In this document: piece by piece, positions 39,384 through 47,013 of the stretch
Numbering within the stretch: position 1 is the stretch's first letter
How the letters are laid out: each line of letters starts with the position of its first letter
NCBI RefSeq assembly: GCF_001570965.1
Contig: NZ_BCSR01000007.1
Span: 48,561-112,560, forward strand
Source: Janibacter corallicola NBRC 107790
GTDB taxonomy: Bacteria > Actinomycetota > Actinomycetes > Actinomycetales > Dermatophilaceae
Length of the DNA stretch: 64,000 bases
Direction of reading: 5' to 3'
Translations under genes and position numbers: made by a program
The notes under the pieces: model-generated
Databases searched by the model: none
Told to the model about the DNA's origin: nothing
What the model saw: only the letters and a program-made list of their open reading frames with translations

Positions 39384-39845
39384 ATGGCCGACCCGGCCCG
39401 CGCCCGCAAGATCGCCGACCGCATCAAGGAACTGATTGCGGCCAACCTCGACCAGGTCGTCAAGGACCCGGACCTGGGGTTCGTCACGATCACCGACGTG
39501 CGGGTGACCGGCGACCTGCAGCACGCGTCCGTCTTCTACACCGTCTTCGGCGAGGACGCCCAGCGCCAGCGCAGCGACGAGGTGCTCCAGGCCAACGTCA
39601 AGAAGCTGCGCGCCTTCGTCGGTCAGCGCCTCGGCATCCGGCTCACCCCGACGCTGGAGATCATCCCCGACGCCCTGCCGGAGAACGCCTCCCACATCGA
39701 GGAGCTCCTCCGCTCCGCCCGCGAGCGGGACGAGGACCTGGCCCGGTCCCGCAGCGACGCCCGCCCGGCCGGGGAGGCCGACCCCTACCGCGCGAAGGGG
39801 AGTGACGCGGAGGGCGAGGGCCGGTCCCCTTCGTCCCGGCAGTGA
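39384..39845 (+). CDS. rbfA: Ribosome-binding factor A
   Basis: 30S maturation factor needed for 16S rRNA 5'-end processing and cold adaptation. The 153-residue protein has the KH-like fold signature MADPARARKIADRIKELIA at the start and DPDLGFVTITDVRVTGDLQHASVFYTV. About 35 residues of a disordered polar C-terminus follow, common in actinobacteria. ATG at 39384 with ACGGAGGTG upstream. It overlaps truB by GTGA. Confidence 0.94.
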   Translation: MADPARARKIADRIKELIAANLDQVVKDPDLGFVTITDVRVTGDLQHASVFYTVFGEDAQRQRSDEVLQANVKKLRAFVGQRLGIRLTPTLEIIPDALPENASHIEELLRSARERDEDLARSRSDARPAGEADPYRAKGSDAEGEGRSPSSRQ

Positions 39846-40756
39846 GCGACGGACTGGTCGTGCTGGACAAGCCCGCCGGCTGGTCCAGCCACGACGTCGT
39901 CGCGCGCTGCCGCCGGCTGTACGGCACCCGCAAGGTCGGCCACGCCGGCACCCTCGACCCGATGGCCACCGGGGTGCTCGTGCTCGGCGTCGGCCGGGGC
40001 ACGAAGCTGCTGACCTTCCTCGTCGGCGCCGACAAGGCCTACACCGCCACCATCCGGCTCGGACAGGGCACGATCACCGACGACGCCGAGGGCGACGTGA
40101 CCGCCACCGGGCCCGTCGCCGGGCTGGGGCGGGCCGCGGTCGAGGCCGCGGCCGCCGGCCTGAGCGGTGACATCGAGCAGGTCCCGAGCGCAGTCAGCGC
40201 GATCAAGGTCAAGGGGGAGCGCTCCTACGCGCGGGTGCGCGCCGGCGAGGACGTCGAGCTGCCCCCGCGACCGGTGACCGTCTCCCGCTTCGACGTGCTC
40301 GCCCTCACGCAGACGTGCGCCGAGGACGGCACGCCGGTGCTCGACGTCGACGTCGAGGTGGACGTCTCCTCCGGTACCTACGTGCGTGCCCTGGCCCGGG
40401 ACCTCGGGGCGGCCCTGGGCAGCGCGGGCCACCTGACGGCGCTGCGCCGCACCCGTGTCGGGGGCCTGGACCTGACCGGGGCGCAGACCCTGGCGGAGCT
40501 GGGTGGGTTGCACGAGCGGCGGGAGCCGATGCCGATGACCCCGCTCGCCACGGCCGCCCGCGCCGCCCTCACCACCCGGGAGATCGACGCCGAGCAGGCC
40601 CGGGCCCTCGGCTTCGGCCAGCGGATCCCGAGCGAGGTGCCGGGCCGCAGCGAGCCGGTCGCCGCCCACGGCCCCGACGGCACGCTCGTCGCCGTGCTCG
40701 ACGAGACGCGGCCCACGGCCCGTGCCCATGTCGTCTTCGCCCCGGCCACTTCGTAG
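39842..40756 (+). CDS. truB: tRNA pseudouridine(55) synthase TruB
   Basis: Makes pseudouridine 55 in the T-loop of tRNAs. The 304-residue protein has GLVVLDKPAGWSSHDVV and the catalytic Asp39 in KVGHAGTLDPMATGVL, then the YRATIRLG-like segment KAYTATIRLGQGT, and a C-terminal PUA-like domain. The GTG at 39842 overlaps the rbfA stop. Its last bases overlap a probable -10 element for ribF. Confidence 0.95.
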   Translation: MSDGLVVLDKPAGWSSHDVVARCRRLYGTRKVGHAGTLDPMATGVLVLGVGRGTKLLTFLVGADKAYTATIRLGQGTITDDAEGDVTATGPVAGLGRAAVEAAAAGLSGDIEQVPSAVSAIKVKGERSYARVRAGEDVELPPRPVTVSRFDVLALTQTCAEDGTPVLDVDVEVDVSSGTYVRALARDLGAALGSAGHLTALRRTRVGGLDLTGAQTLAELGGLHERREPMPMTPLATAARAALTTREIDAEQARALGFGQRIPSEVPGRSEPVAAHGPDGTLVAVLDETRPTARAHVVFAPATS

Positions 40757-40759
40757 AGT
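40754..40759 (+). promoter_or_regulatory. Probable -10 element of a leaderless ribF transcript
   Basis: TAGAGT starts in the truB stop codon and ends eight bases before the ribF GTG. This is the same hexamer and spacing as at cobQ. Confidence 0.5.
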
Positions 40760-40767
40760 GTGATCTC

Positions 40768-41727
40768 GTGCTGCACTGGTCAGACCCCGACGCCACCCCC
40801 AGCGAGCTCACGCCCTGCGTGGCGACCTTCGGCAACTTCGACGGGGTGCACCGCGGGCACCGGGCGATCCTCGACGAGCTGGTCCGGCAGGGCCGGGATC
40901 GGGGGCTGCCGGTCGTGGCCGTCACCTTCGACCCCCACCCCGCTGCGGTCATGCACCCCGAGCACGCCCCCGAGATCATCGCCCCCGGGCGCCTCCGCGA
41001 CGAGCTGCTCGAGGAGGCCGGCGTCGACGGCGTCCTCGTGCTGCCCTACACCCTGGAGTTCGCGCGCACGAGCGCGGTGGACTACGTCGTCGGGACCTTC
41101 GTCGAGGGGCTGGACGCACAGGTGCTCGTCGTCGGCGCCGACACCAAGGGCTTCGGCGCCGACTACACCGGGGACGTCTCGCTGCTGCGGGAGCTCGCCG
41201 AGGAGCACGACTTCGCCCTCGTCGTCATCGACGACCAGGGCGACGGGCAGCGCTGGTCCTCCTCCGCGGTGCGCGCCCACCTCGCCGAGGGCGACGTGAC
41301 GGCGGCCGGGGAGATCCTCGGGCGGCCGCACCGGGTCGTCGGGGAGGTCGTCCACGGGCACCACCGCGGCCGCGACCTGGGCTACCCGACGGCCAACCTC
41401 GCCGACGACAGCCTCGGGCTGGTCCCCGCGGACGGGGTCTACGCCGGGTGGCTCACCCGCCTCGATCGGCCCGAGGACGCCCCGGACCGCCGGCTCCCGG
41501 CGGCGGTCTCGGTCGGGACCAACCCCACCTTCGAGGGGCAGGTCCGCGTCGTCGAGGGCTACGTCCTGGACCGGACCGACCTGGACCTCTACGACGAGCA
41601 GGTCGCGGTGGACTTCGTCGGGAGGGTCCGCCCGACGCTGCGCTTCGACTCGGTCGAGGAGCTCCTCGAGGCGATGGCCGAGGACGTGCGGCGCACCCGC
41701 GAGATCCTGGGAGTGCCGGAGGGCTGA
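40768..41727 (+). CDS. ribF: Bifunctional riboflavin kinase / FAD synthetase RibF
   Basis: Converts riboflavin to FMN and FAD. The 319-residue protein has the nucleotidyltransferase motif ATFGNFDGVHRGHR at about 19-32, the SSSAVRAHLAEGD segment, and the C-terminal riboflavin kinase domain with GRDLGYPTANL and the VSVGTNPTF motif. Start GTG at 40768. FMN from this enzyme is the substrate precursor for BluB, although no regulatory link is visible. Confidence 0.94.
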   Translation: MLHWSDPDATPSELTPCVATFGNFDGVHRGHRAILDELVRQGRDRGLPVVAVTFDPHPAAVMHPEHAPEIIAPGRLRDELLEEAGVDGVLVLPYTLEFARTSAVDYVVGTFVEGLDAQVLVVGADTKGFGADYTGDVSLLRELAEEHDFALVVIDDQGDGQRWSSSAVRAHLAEGDVTAAGEILGRPHRVVGEVVHGHHRGRDLGYPTANLADDSLGLVPADGVYAGWLTRLDRPEDAPDRRLPAAVSVGTNPTFEGQVRVVEGYVLDRTDLDLYDEQVAVDFVGRVRPTLRFDSVEELLEAMAEDVRRTREILGVPEG

Positions 41728-41787
41728 CAAGGCGCCCCCCGTGATGGATGATGCGGTCACCACCCTCGCCCCGAAGGAGCGCTCGCC

Positions 41788-43647
41788 GTGTCCATGTCCA
41801 CCGCCCCCGTCTCGGCCGAGCAGCCCTCCGCCGAGAGCGTGATCGACGAGCGCCAGCCCACCGTCGGTCACCTGCTGCGGAGCCGCATCGCGCAGAGCCC
41901 GGCCCGGATCGCCTACTCCTTCCCCTCGGGCATCGCCTGGGACGAGCTGACCTGGGCCCAGCTGGGCGAGCGGGTGTGGGCGCTGGCCGCCGGCCTCATC
42001 GACCTGGGCGTCCGGCACGAGGACCGCGTCGCGCTCGCCTCCAGCACCCGGATCGAGTGGGCCCTGGCCGACTACGCGGTGCTCGCCTCCGGCGCCGCGA
42101 CGACGACGATCTACCCGACCTCGATCAGCGACGACGTGGGCTACATCGTCGACGACTCCGGCTGCCGCGTCGTCATCGCCGAGGACGCCGGCCAGGTGGC
42201 CAAGCTGCGTGAGGTCCGCGAGATCATCCCCGGCGTCGAGCACGTCGTGGTCATCGACCCCGAGGGCGTCGAGACCGGCGACTGGGTGATCAGCCTCGCC
42301 GACGTCGAGGAGCGCGGGGCCGCGCGGCTCGCCGAGGAGCCCGGCGTCGTCGACGAGCGCATCGACGCCACCGGCCCGGAGGACCTGGCCTGCATCATCT
42401 ACACCTCCGGGACCACCGGCCGCCCGAAGGGGGTGCGCCTCGTCCACTCCACGTGGACCTACCAGGGGGCGGCCATCCGCGCCATGGGACTGCTCGACGA
42501 GGACGACGTCCAGTATCTCTGGCTGCCGCTGGCGCACGTCTTCGCCAAGGTGTTGCTCATCGTCTCCCTGGACATCGGTCTGCACACCGCGATCGACGGC
42601 CGGGTCGAGAAGATCGTGGACAACCTCGCCGTCGTGCGCCCCACGTTCATGGCGGCCGCGCCCCGGATCTTCGAGAAGGTGTACGGCAGCGTCTCCCTCG
42701 GCATGGCTGCCGAAGGGGGAGCCAAGGCCAAGATCTTCTCGTGGGCCTCCGGCGTGGGCCGGCAGTACTCCCGCGCCCGCTCCGAGGAGCGTCCGGTCGG
42801 GGCGCTGCTGAAGCTGCAGCACGCCGTCGCCGACCGGCTGGTCTTCGCCAAGATCAGGGAGCGCTTCGGTGGCCGGGTGCGCTTCTTCATCTCCGGGTCC
42901 GCGGCCCTGAACACCGACGTGGCCCACTGGTTCAACGGTGCCGGCCTGCCGATCCTCGAGGGCTACGGCCTCACCGAGAACGCTGCGGCGGCCACCGTCG
43001 CCCGCCCCGATGCCCACCGGGTGGGCACCGTCGGGCAGCCGATGCCCCGGACCGAGGTGCAGATCGCCGAGGACGGCGAGGTGCTGCTGCGCGGCCCCCA
43101 CACCATGCGGGGCTATCACGGCAACCCGGAGGCGACCGCCGAGGTGCTCACCGAGGACGGGTGGTTCCACACCGGCGACATCGGCGAGTTCGACGAGCGC
43201 GGCAACCTCTCGATCACCGACCGCAAGAAGGACCTGTTCAAGACGAGCAACGGCAAGTACGTCGCCCCCTCGCTCATCGAGGCGAAGTTCAAGGGGATCT
43301 GCCCCTACGTCGGCCAGCTGCTCGTGCACGGCGAGGGTCGCCAGTACGTCACCGCCCTCGTCACCCTCGACGAGGAGGCCCTCCGGCCGTGGGCGGAGGC
43401 CAACGGCCTGCGGGGCGCCGGCTACACCGAGGTCGTCTCCTCGCTGCAGGCCCAGGAGATGGTCCAGTCCTACATCGACGAGCTCAACGAGGGCCTGAAC
43501 CCCCACGAGCAGATCAAGAAGTTCCACATCCTCGGGCGCGACCTCACCGTCGAGGACGGGGAGCTCACCCCGAGCCTGAAGCTGCGCCGCAAGGTCGTTG
43601 CCACGAAGTTCCAGTCGGACATCGATCGCCTCTACCCGGGAGCCTGA
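41788..43647 (+). CDS. Long-chain fatty acid-CoA ligase (FadD15-like)
   Basis: AMP-forming acyl-CoA synthetase that activates fatty acids. The 619-residue protein has the AMP-binding P-loop YTSGTTGRPKG at about 204-214, the GYGLTENAAAATV motif, and TGDIGEFDERGNLSITDRKKDLFKTSNGKY with the C-terminal catalytic Lys region. Its length and motifs match the mycobacterial FadD15 group. The GTG at 41788 is preceded by GAAGGAGC; an ATG two codons later is possible. A small membrane-protein gene follows after two bases. Confidence 0.92.
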   Translation: MSMSTAPVSAEQPSAESVIDERQPTVGHLLRSRIAQSPARIAYSFPSGIAWDELTWAQLGERVWALAAGLIDLGVRHEDRVALASSTRIEWALADYAVLASGAATTTIYPTSISDDVGYIVDDSGCRVVIAEDAGQVAKLREVREIIPGVEHVVVIDPEGVETGDWVISLADVEERGAARLAEEPGVVDERIDATGPEDLACIIYTSGTTGRPKGVRLVHSTWTYQGAAIRAMGLLDEDDVQYLWLPLAHVFAKVLLIVSLDIGLHTAIDGRVEKIVDNLAVVRPTFMAAAPRIFEKVYGSVSLGMAAEGGAKAKIFSWASGVGRQYSRARSEERPVGALLKLQHAVADRLVFAKIRERFGGRVRFFISGSAALNTDVAHWFNGAGLPILEGYGLTENAAAATVARPDAHRVGTVGQPMPRTEVQIAEDGEVLLRGPHTMRGYHGNPEATAEVLTEDGWFHTGDIGEFDERGNLSITDRKKDLFKTSNGKYVAPSLIEAKFKGICPYVGQLLVHGEGRQYVTALVTLDEEALRPWAEANGLRGAGYTEVVSSLQAQEMVQSYIDELNEGLNPHEQIKKFHILGRDLTVEDGELTPSLKLRRKVVATKFQSDIDRLYPGA

Positions 43648-43649
43648 GC

Positions 43650-43817
43650 ATGGGTTTCGCCACTGCCGCCGTCGTCATCGTCGCCGTCGTCTACGGGGTG
43701 GGCTTCGCCCTCTTCCCGGTCGGCGAGTGGAGCCCGGGGGCCCGCCGCGCCTACACCCTCGGGGGCGCGCTGCTCATCGCCGTGCTCGTGATCCTGGTCT
43801 TCGCGGTCCCCTGGTAG
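43650..43817 (+). CDS. Small two-helix membrane protein
   Basis: A 55-residue protein with two hydrophobic segments (about 3-22 and 34-53) joined by the loop PVGEWSPGARRAYT. It begins two bases after the acyl-CoA ligase stop, so it is probably translated from the same mRNA. No family is recognised. Its small size and clean membrane topology argue that it is real rather than a frame artefact. Confidence 0.6.
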   Translation: MGFATAAVVIVAVVYGVGFALFPVGEWSPGARRAYTLGGALLIAVLVILVFAVPW

Positions 43818-43848
43818 ACGCCCGCGGGGAAGAGTGGAGAATCGTGCC

Positions 43849-46719
43849 ATGAGCGCGACGACCACCTCCGACCTCGCCGGTGCCCTGCGGCGGTCCGGCA
43901 TCTCCGATGTGCGGGAGGACTCGCTGACGCGGGGGATGTTCTCCACGGATGCCTCGATCTACCGGGTGGAACCGCAGGTGGTGGTCTTCCCGCGGCACGT
44001 GGAGGAGATCGAGGCGGCGGTGGCGTTCTCGCGGGAGTCGGGGGTGCCGATCACCGCGCGGGGCGCGGGCACCTCGTGCGCCGGGAACGCGATCGGGCCG
44101 GGGATCGTGATCGACACCTCGCGGCACCTGAACCGGGTGCTGGAGGTCGACGCGGAGTCGCGGACCGCGCTCGTGGAGCCCGGGACCATCCACGCGACCT
44201 TGCAGGGCCGGGCCCGCGAGGTGGGGTTGCGGTTCGGGCCGGATCCGAGCAGCCACTCCCGGTGCACGGTCGGGGGGATGATCGGCAACAACGCGTGCGG
44301 CAACCGGGCGCTGGGGTACGGGCGCACGAGTGACAACGTCGTGGGGATGGAGCTGCTGACCGCCGGGGGGCGGCACCTGGGTGCGGTCACGTCGGTGGCC
44401 GGGGAGCCCCCTTCGCTGACAGGGGACGAGGAGCTCACGGCGCAGCTGCACGGGCTGACGGATGCGCACCTGGCGACGATGCGCACGGAGTTCGGGACCT
44501 TTGGGCGGCAGGTCTCGGGGTACGCCCTGGAGCACACGTTGCCGGAGAACGGGCGCGACCTGGGCCGGATGATCGTCGGTTCGGAGGGCACCCTGGCGGT
44601 GGTGACGCGGGCGCGGGTGCGGCTGGTGACCGATCCGCCGGCGACCGCGTTGGCGGTGTTGGGCTTCAGCGACATCTACGCGGCGGGGGACGTGGCCCAC
44701 CGGCTCAAGGGTCTGGGTGCGGTGGCCGCGGAGGGCATCGACTCGCGGATCGTGGACGTGGTGCGGGTACGTCGCGGGGAGTGGGCGGTGCCCGACCTGC
44801 CGAAGGGGGGCGCCTGGCTGCTGGTGGAGGTGCCCGGCGAGGACGGGCCCGCGGCGCAGGCGGCCGCGGAGGGGATCTGCCGGGAGATTGGTGCCCTCGA
44901 TGCCCGGGTGGTCCGCGACCCGGGTGAGGCCCGCTCCCTGTGGAAGATCCGTGAGGACGGTGCGGGCCTGTCCGCGCGCTCGCAGCGGGACCGGCCCGCG
45001 CACGCGGGGTGGGAGGACGCCGCGGTGCCGCCGGAGCGGCTCGGGGACTACCTGCGGGTCTTCGACCAGCTGCTCGAGGAGCACGACCTGCAGGGGCTGC
45101 CGTACGGGCACTTCGGGGACGGCTGCCTGCACATCCGCATCGACCACTCGATGGACACCCCCGGCGCGACCGAGCGCTACCGGGCCTTCGTCGAGGCAGC
45201 CGCCGACCTCGTGGCCGCCCACGGCGGGTCCCTCTCGGGGGAGCACGGTGACGGGCGAGCCCGCTCGGCGCTGCTGCCGCGGATGTACTCGCCGGAGGCG
45301 ATCGAGCTCTTCGGGGCGGTCAAGCACGCCTTCGACCCGCACGACCTGCTCGGGCCCGGCGTGCTGGTCGACCCGGCCCCGGTCGCGGCCGACATCCGGA
45401 TCCCGGCCGCGCGGCGGATCACCCGCGCCGAGAGCCCGCTGGCCTTCCTCTACGCCGAGGACGGCGGCGACTTCAGCCAAGCGGTCCACCGGTGCACCGG
45501 GGTCGGCAAGTGCCGCGCGGCGGGGACCTCGAGCACGGTGATGTGCCCGAGCTACCAGGCCACGGGGGAGGAGAAGGACTCCACCCGCGGGCGGGCCCGG
45601 GCGCTGCAGGAGATGCTCAACGGCTCCACCGCCACGCAGGGGTGGGCCTCCCCGGAGGTCCACGAGGCCCTCGACCTGTGCCTGTCCTGCAAGGGCTGCG
45701 CCAGCGACTGCCCGACCGGGGTGGACATGGCCACCTACAAGGCCGAGGCGCTGCACCAGACCTACAAGGGCCGGCTGCGGCCCCGCAGCCACTACTCCCT
45801 CGGCCGGCTGCCGCAGCTGGCACGGATCGCCGCGAAGGCCCCACGGCTGGCCAACGCGATGACCTCGCTGCCCGGCCTGAAGAAGCTCACCCTGCCCGCC
45901 GCGGGCGTGGACCCCCGCCGCAGCGTGCCGACCTTCGCCCGGGAGACCTTCCGGGCCTGGGCCCGCCGGGAGGGCATGGTGACCACGATCGCGCAGGCGG
46001 CCACGACCGAGCACCCGGTCGCGATCTTCGTCGACTCCTTCACCGACCACTTCTCACCGGCCGTGGGCCGACAGGCCGTCACCCTGCTGCGGCAGGCGGG
46101 GATGACCCCCTTCGTCCCGCGCGAGAGCGCCTGCTGCGGCCTGACGCTGATCTCCACCGGGCAGCTGGACGCCGCCCACGACACCCTGCAGGACGCCGCC
46201 CGCGCGCTGGCCCCGGTCACCGCCGCCGGCATCCCCGTCGTCGGCCTCGAGCCCAGCTGCACCGCCGCACTGCGCGAGGACCTGCCCCGGCTCGTGGACT
46301 CCACCGACGCCCGCGCCGTCGCCGGCGGCGTGAGCACCCTCGCCGAGCTGCTCACGATCGCCAAGGACGAGGGCCGCTGGAGCCCGCCGGACCTGACCGG
46401 CACGGAGGTCGTCGCCCAGCCCCACTGCCACCACCACGCGGTCATGTCCTGGAGCGCCGACGAACGCCTCCTGGCCGCCACCGGCGCGACCGTGACACGC
46501 CTGGGCGGTTGCTGCGGGCTCGCCGGCAACTTCGGCGTCGAGCTCGGCCACCACGACGTCTCCGTCGCCGTCGCCGAGCTCCAGCTCCTGCCCGCCATCC
46601 GCGAGGCCTCACCCGAGGCCGTCGTCCTCGCCGACGGCTTCTCCTGCCAGACCCAGATCGCCGACCTCTCAGAGCGACGCGGGGTCCACCTCGCCGAACT
46701 GCTCACCCGCGAAGGATGA
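43849..46719 (+). CDS. FAD-linked oxidase / Fe-S (GlpC-like) fusion dehydrogenase, probable 2-hydroxyacid (D-lactate-type) dehydrogenase
   Basis: A 956-residue fusion. Residues about 20-235 are an FAD-binding PCMH domain (ARGAGTSCAGNAIGPGIVID; CTVGGMIGNNACGN), about 270-535 the FAD-oxidase C-terminal domain (YGHFGDGCLHIRID, GEHGDGRARS). A 4Fe-4S module follows with Cys549 (CTGVGKC), Cys566 (MCPSYQ) and CLSCKGCASDCPTG. The end holds two CCG cluster domains (CCGLTL, GCCGLAGNFG). This matches GlcD plus GlcF joined in one chain, which oxidise 2-hydroxyacids such as D-lactate or glycolate to the quinone pool. The ATG at 43849 is preferred to an upstream GTG at 43834. Confidence 0.88.
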   Translation: MSATTTSDLAGALRRSGISDVREDSLTRGMFSTDASIYRVEPQVVVFPRHVEEIEAAVAFSRESGVPITARGAGTSCAGNAIGPGIVIDTSRHLNRVLEVDAESRTALVEPGTIHATLQGRAREVGLRFGPDPSSHSRCTVGGMIGNNACGNRALGYGRTSDNVVGMELLTAGGRHLGAVTSVAGEPPSLTGDEELTAQLHGLTDAHLATMRTEFGTFGRQVSGYALEHTLPENGRDLGRMIVGSEGTLAVVTRARVRLVTDPPATALAVLGFSDIYAAGDVAHRLKGLGAVAAEGIDSRIVDVVRVRRGEWAVPDLPKGGAWLLVEVPGEDGPAAQAAAEGICREIGALDARVVRDPGEARSLWKIREDGAGLSARSQRDRPAHAGWEDAAVPPERLGDYLRVFDQLLEEHDLQGLPYGHFGDGCLHIRIDHSMDTPGATERYRAFVEAAADLVAAHGGSLSGEHGDGRARSALLPRMYSPEAIELFGAVKHAFDPHDLLGPGVLVDPAPVAADIRIPAARRITRAESPLAFLYAEDGGDFSQAVHRCTGVGKCRAAGTSSTVMCPSYQATGEEKDSTRGRARALQEMLNGSTATQGWASPEVHEALDLCLSCKGCASDCPTGVDMATYKAEALHQTYKGRLRPRSHYSLGRLPQLARIAAKAPRLANAMTSLPGLKKLTLPAAGVDPRRSVPTFARETFRAWARREGMVTTIAQAATTEHPVAIFVDSFTDHFSPAVGRQAVTLLRQAGMTPFVPRESACCGLTLISTGQLDAAHDTLQDAARALAPVTAAGIPVVGLEPSCTAALREDLPRLVDSTDARAVAGGVSTLAELLTIAKDEGRWSPPDLTGTEVVAQPHCHHHAVMSWSADERLLAATGATVTRLGGCCGLAGNFGVELGHHDVSVAVAELQLLPAIREASPEAVVLADGFSCQTQIADLSERRGVHLAELLTREG

Positions 46720-47013
46720 CGGCTGTGCGATACTGACGGTGGTCGTGCGGCACACCACACCTGTCGTGCGCCCCGACGATGTACTCAGCGCGATCGCCGC
46801 GAGGACAGCGGAGCGAGCGCGTGGTCGATCAGGCCACTGGCTGGGCAGTCGTCGGCCCCGTGGGGGTGCCGCGCTGGGCGCGAGCCGCCGCGAGGCAACA
46901 CGGACTCTGCTTCCGTGGGCTGCGAAGACGCCCACGCACGCCGCGCCAGCGGCCGGTTGCACCCGAAGGAGGGTGTCGGTGTTGGGGCCGGTCTCCGGCG
47001 CAGGAGGTGCCAC
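46720..47013 (+). other. 294-base leader region of rne
   Basis: No credible gene is seen between the dehydrogenase stop and the rne ATG. The first bases contain a GATACT element that could be a -10 (46729-46734). The stretch is rich in short inverted repeats, for example GTGGT with ACCAC around 46739-46762, and ends in CAGGAGGTG ahead of the ATG. A long 5' untranslated region would fit RNase E autoregulation as known in other bacteria, but this is inference. Confidence 0.5.

Noticed and set aside
40780..43527. 915-codon minus-strand open frame opposite ribF and the acyl-CoA ligase
   Set aside because: Crosses two clear plus-strand genes; composition of a shadow frame.
43774..46050. 758-codon minus-strand frame opposite the FAD/Fe-S dehydrogenase
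   Set aside because: Arg/Pro/Gly/His-rich translation without domains; the sense gene has intact cofactor motifs.
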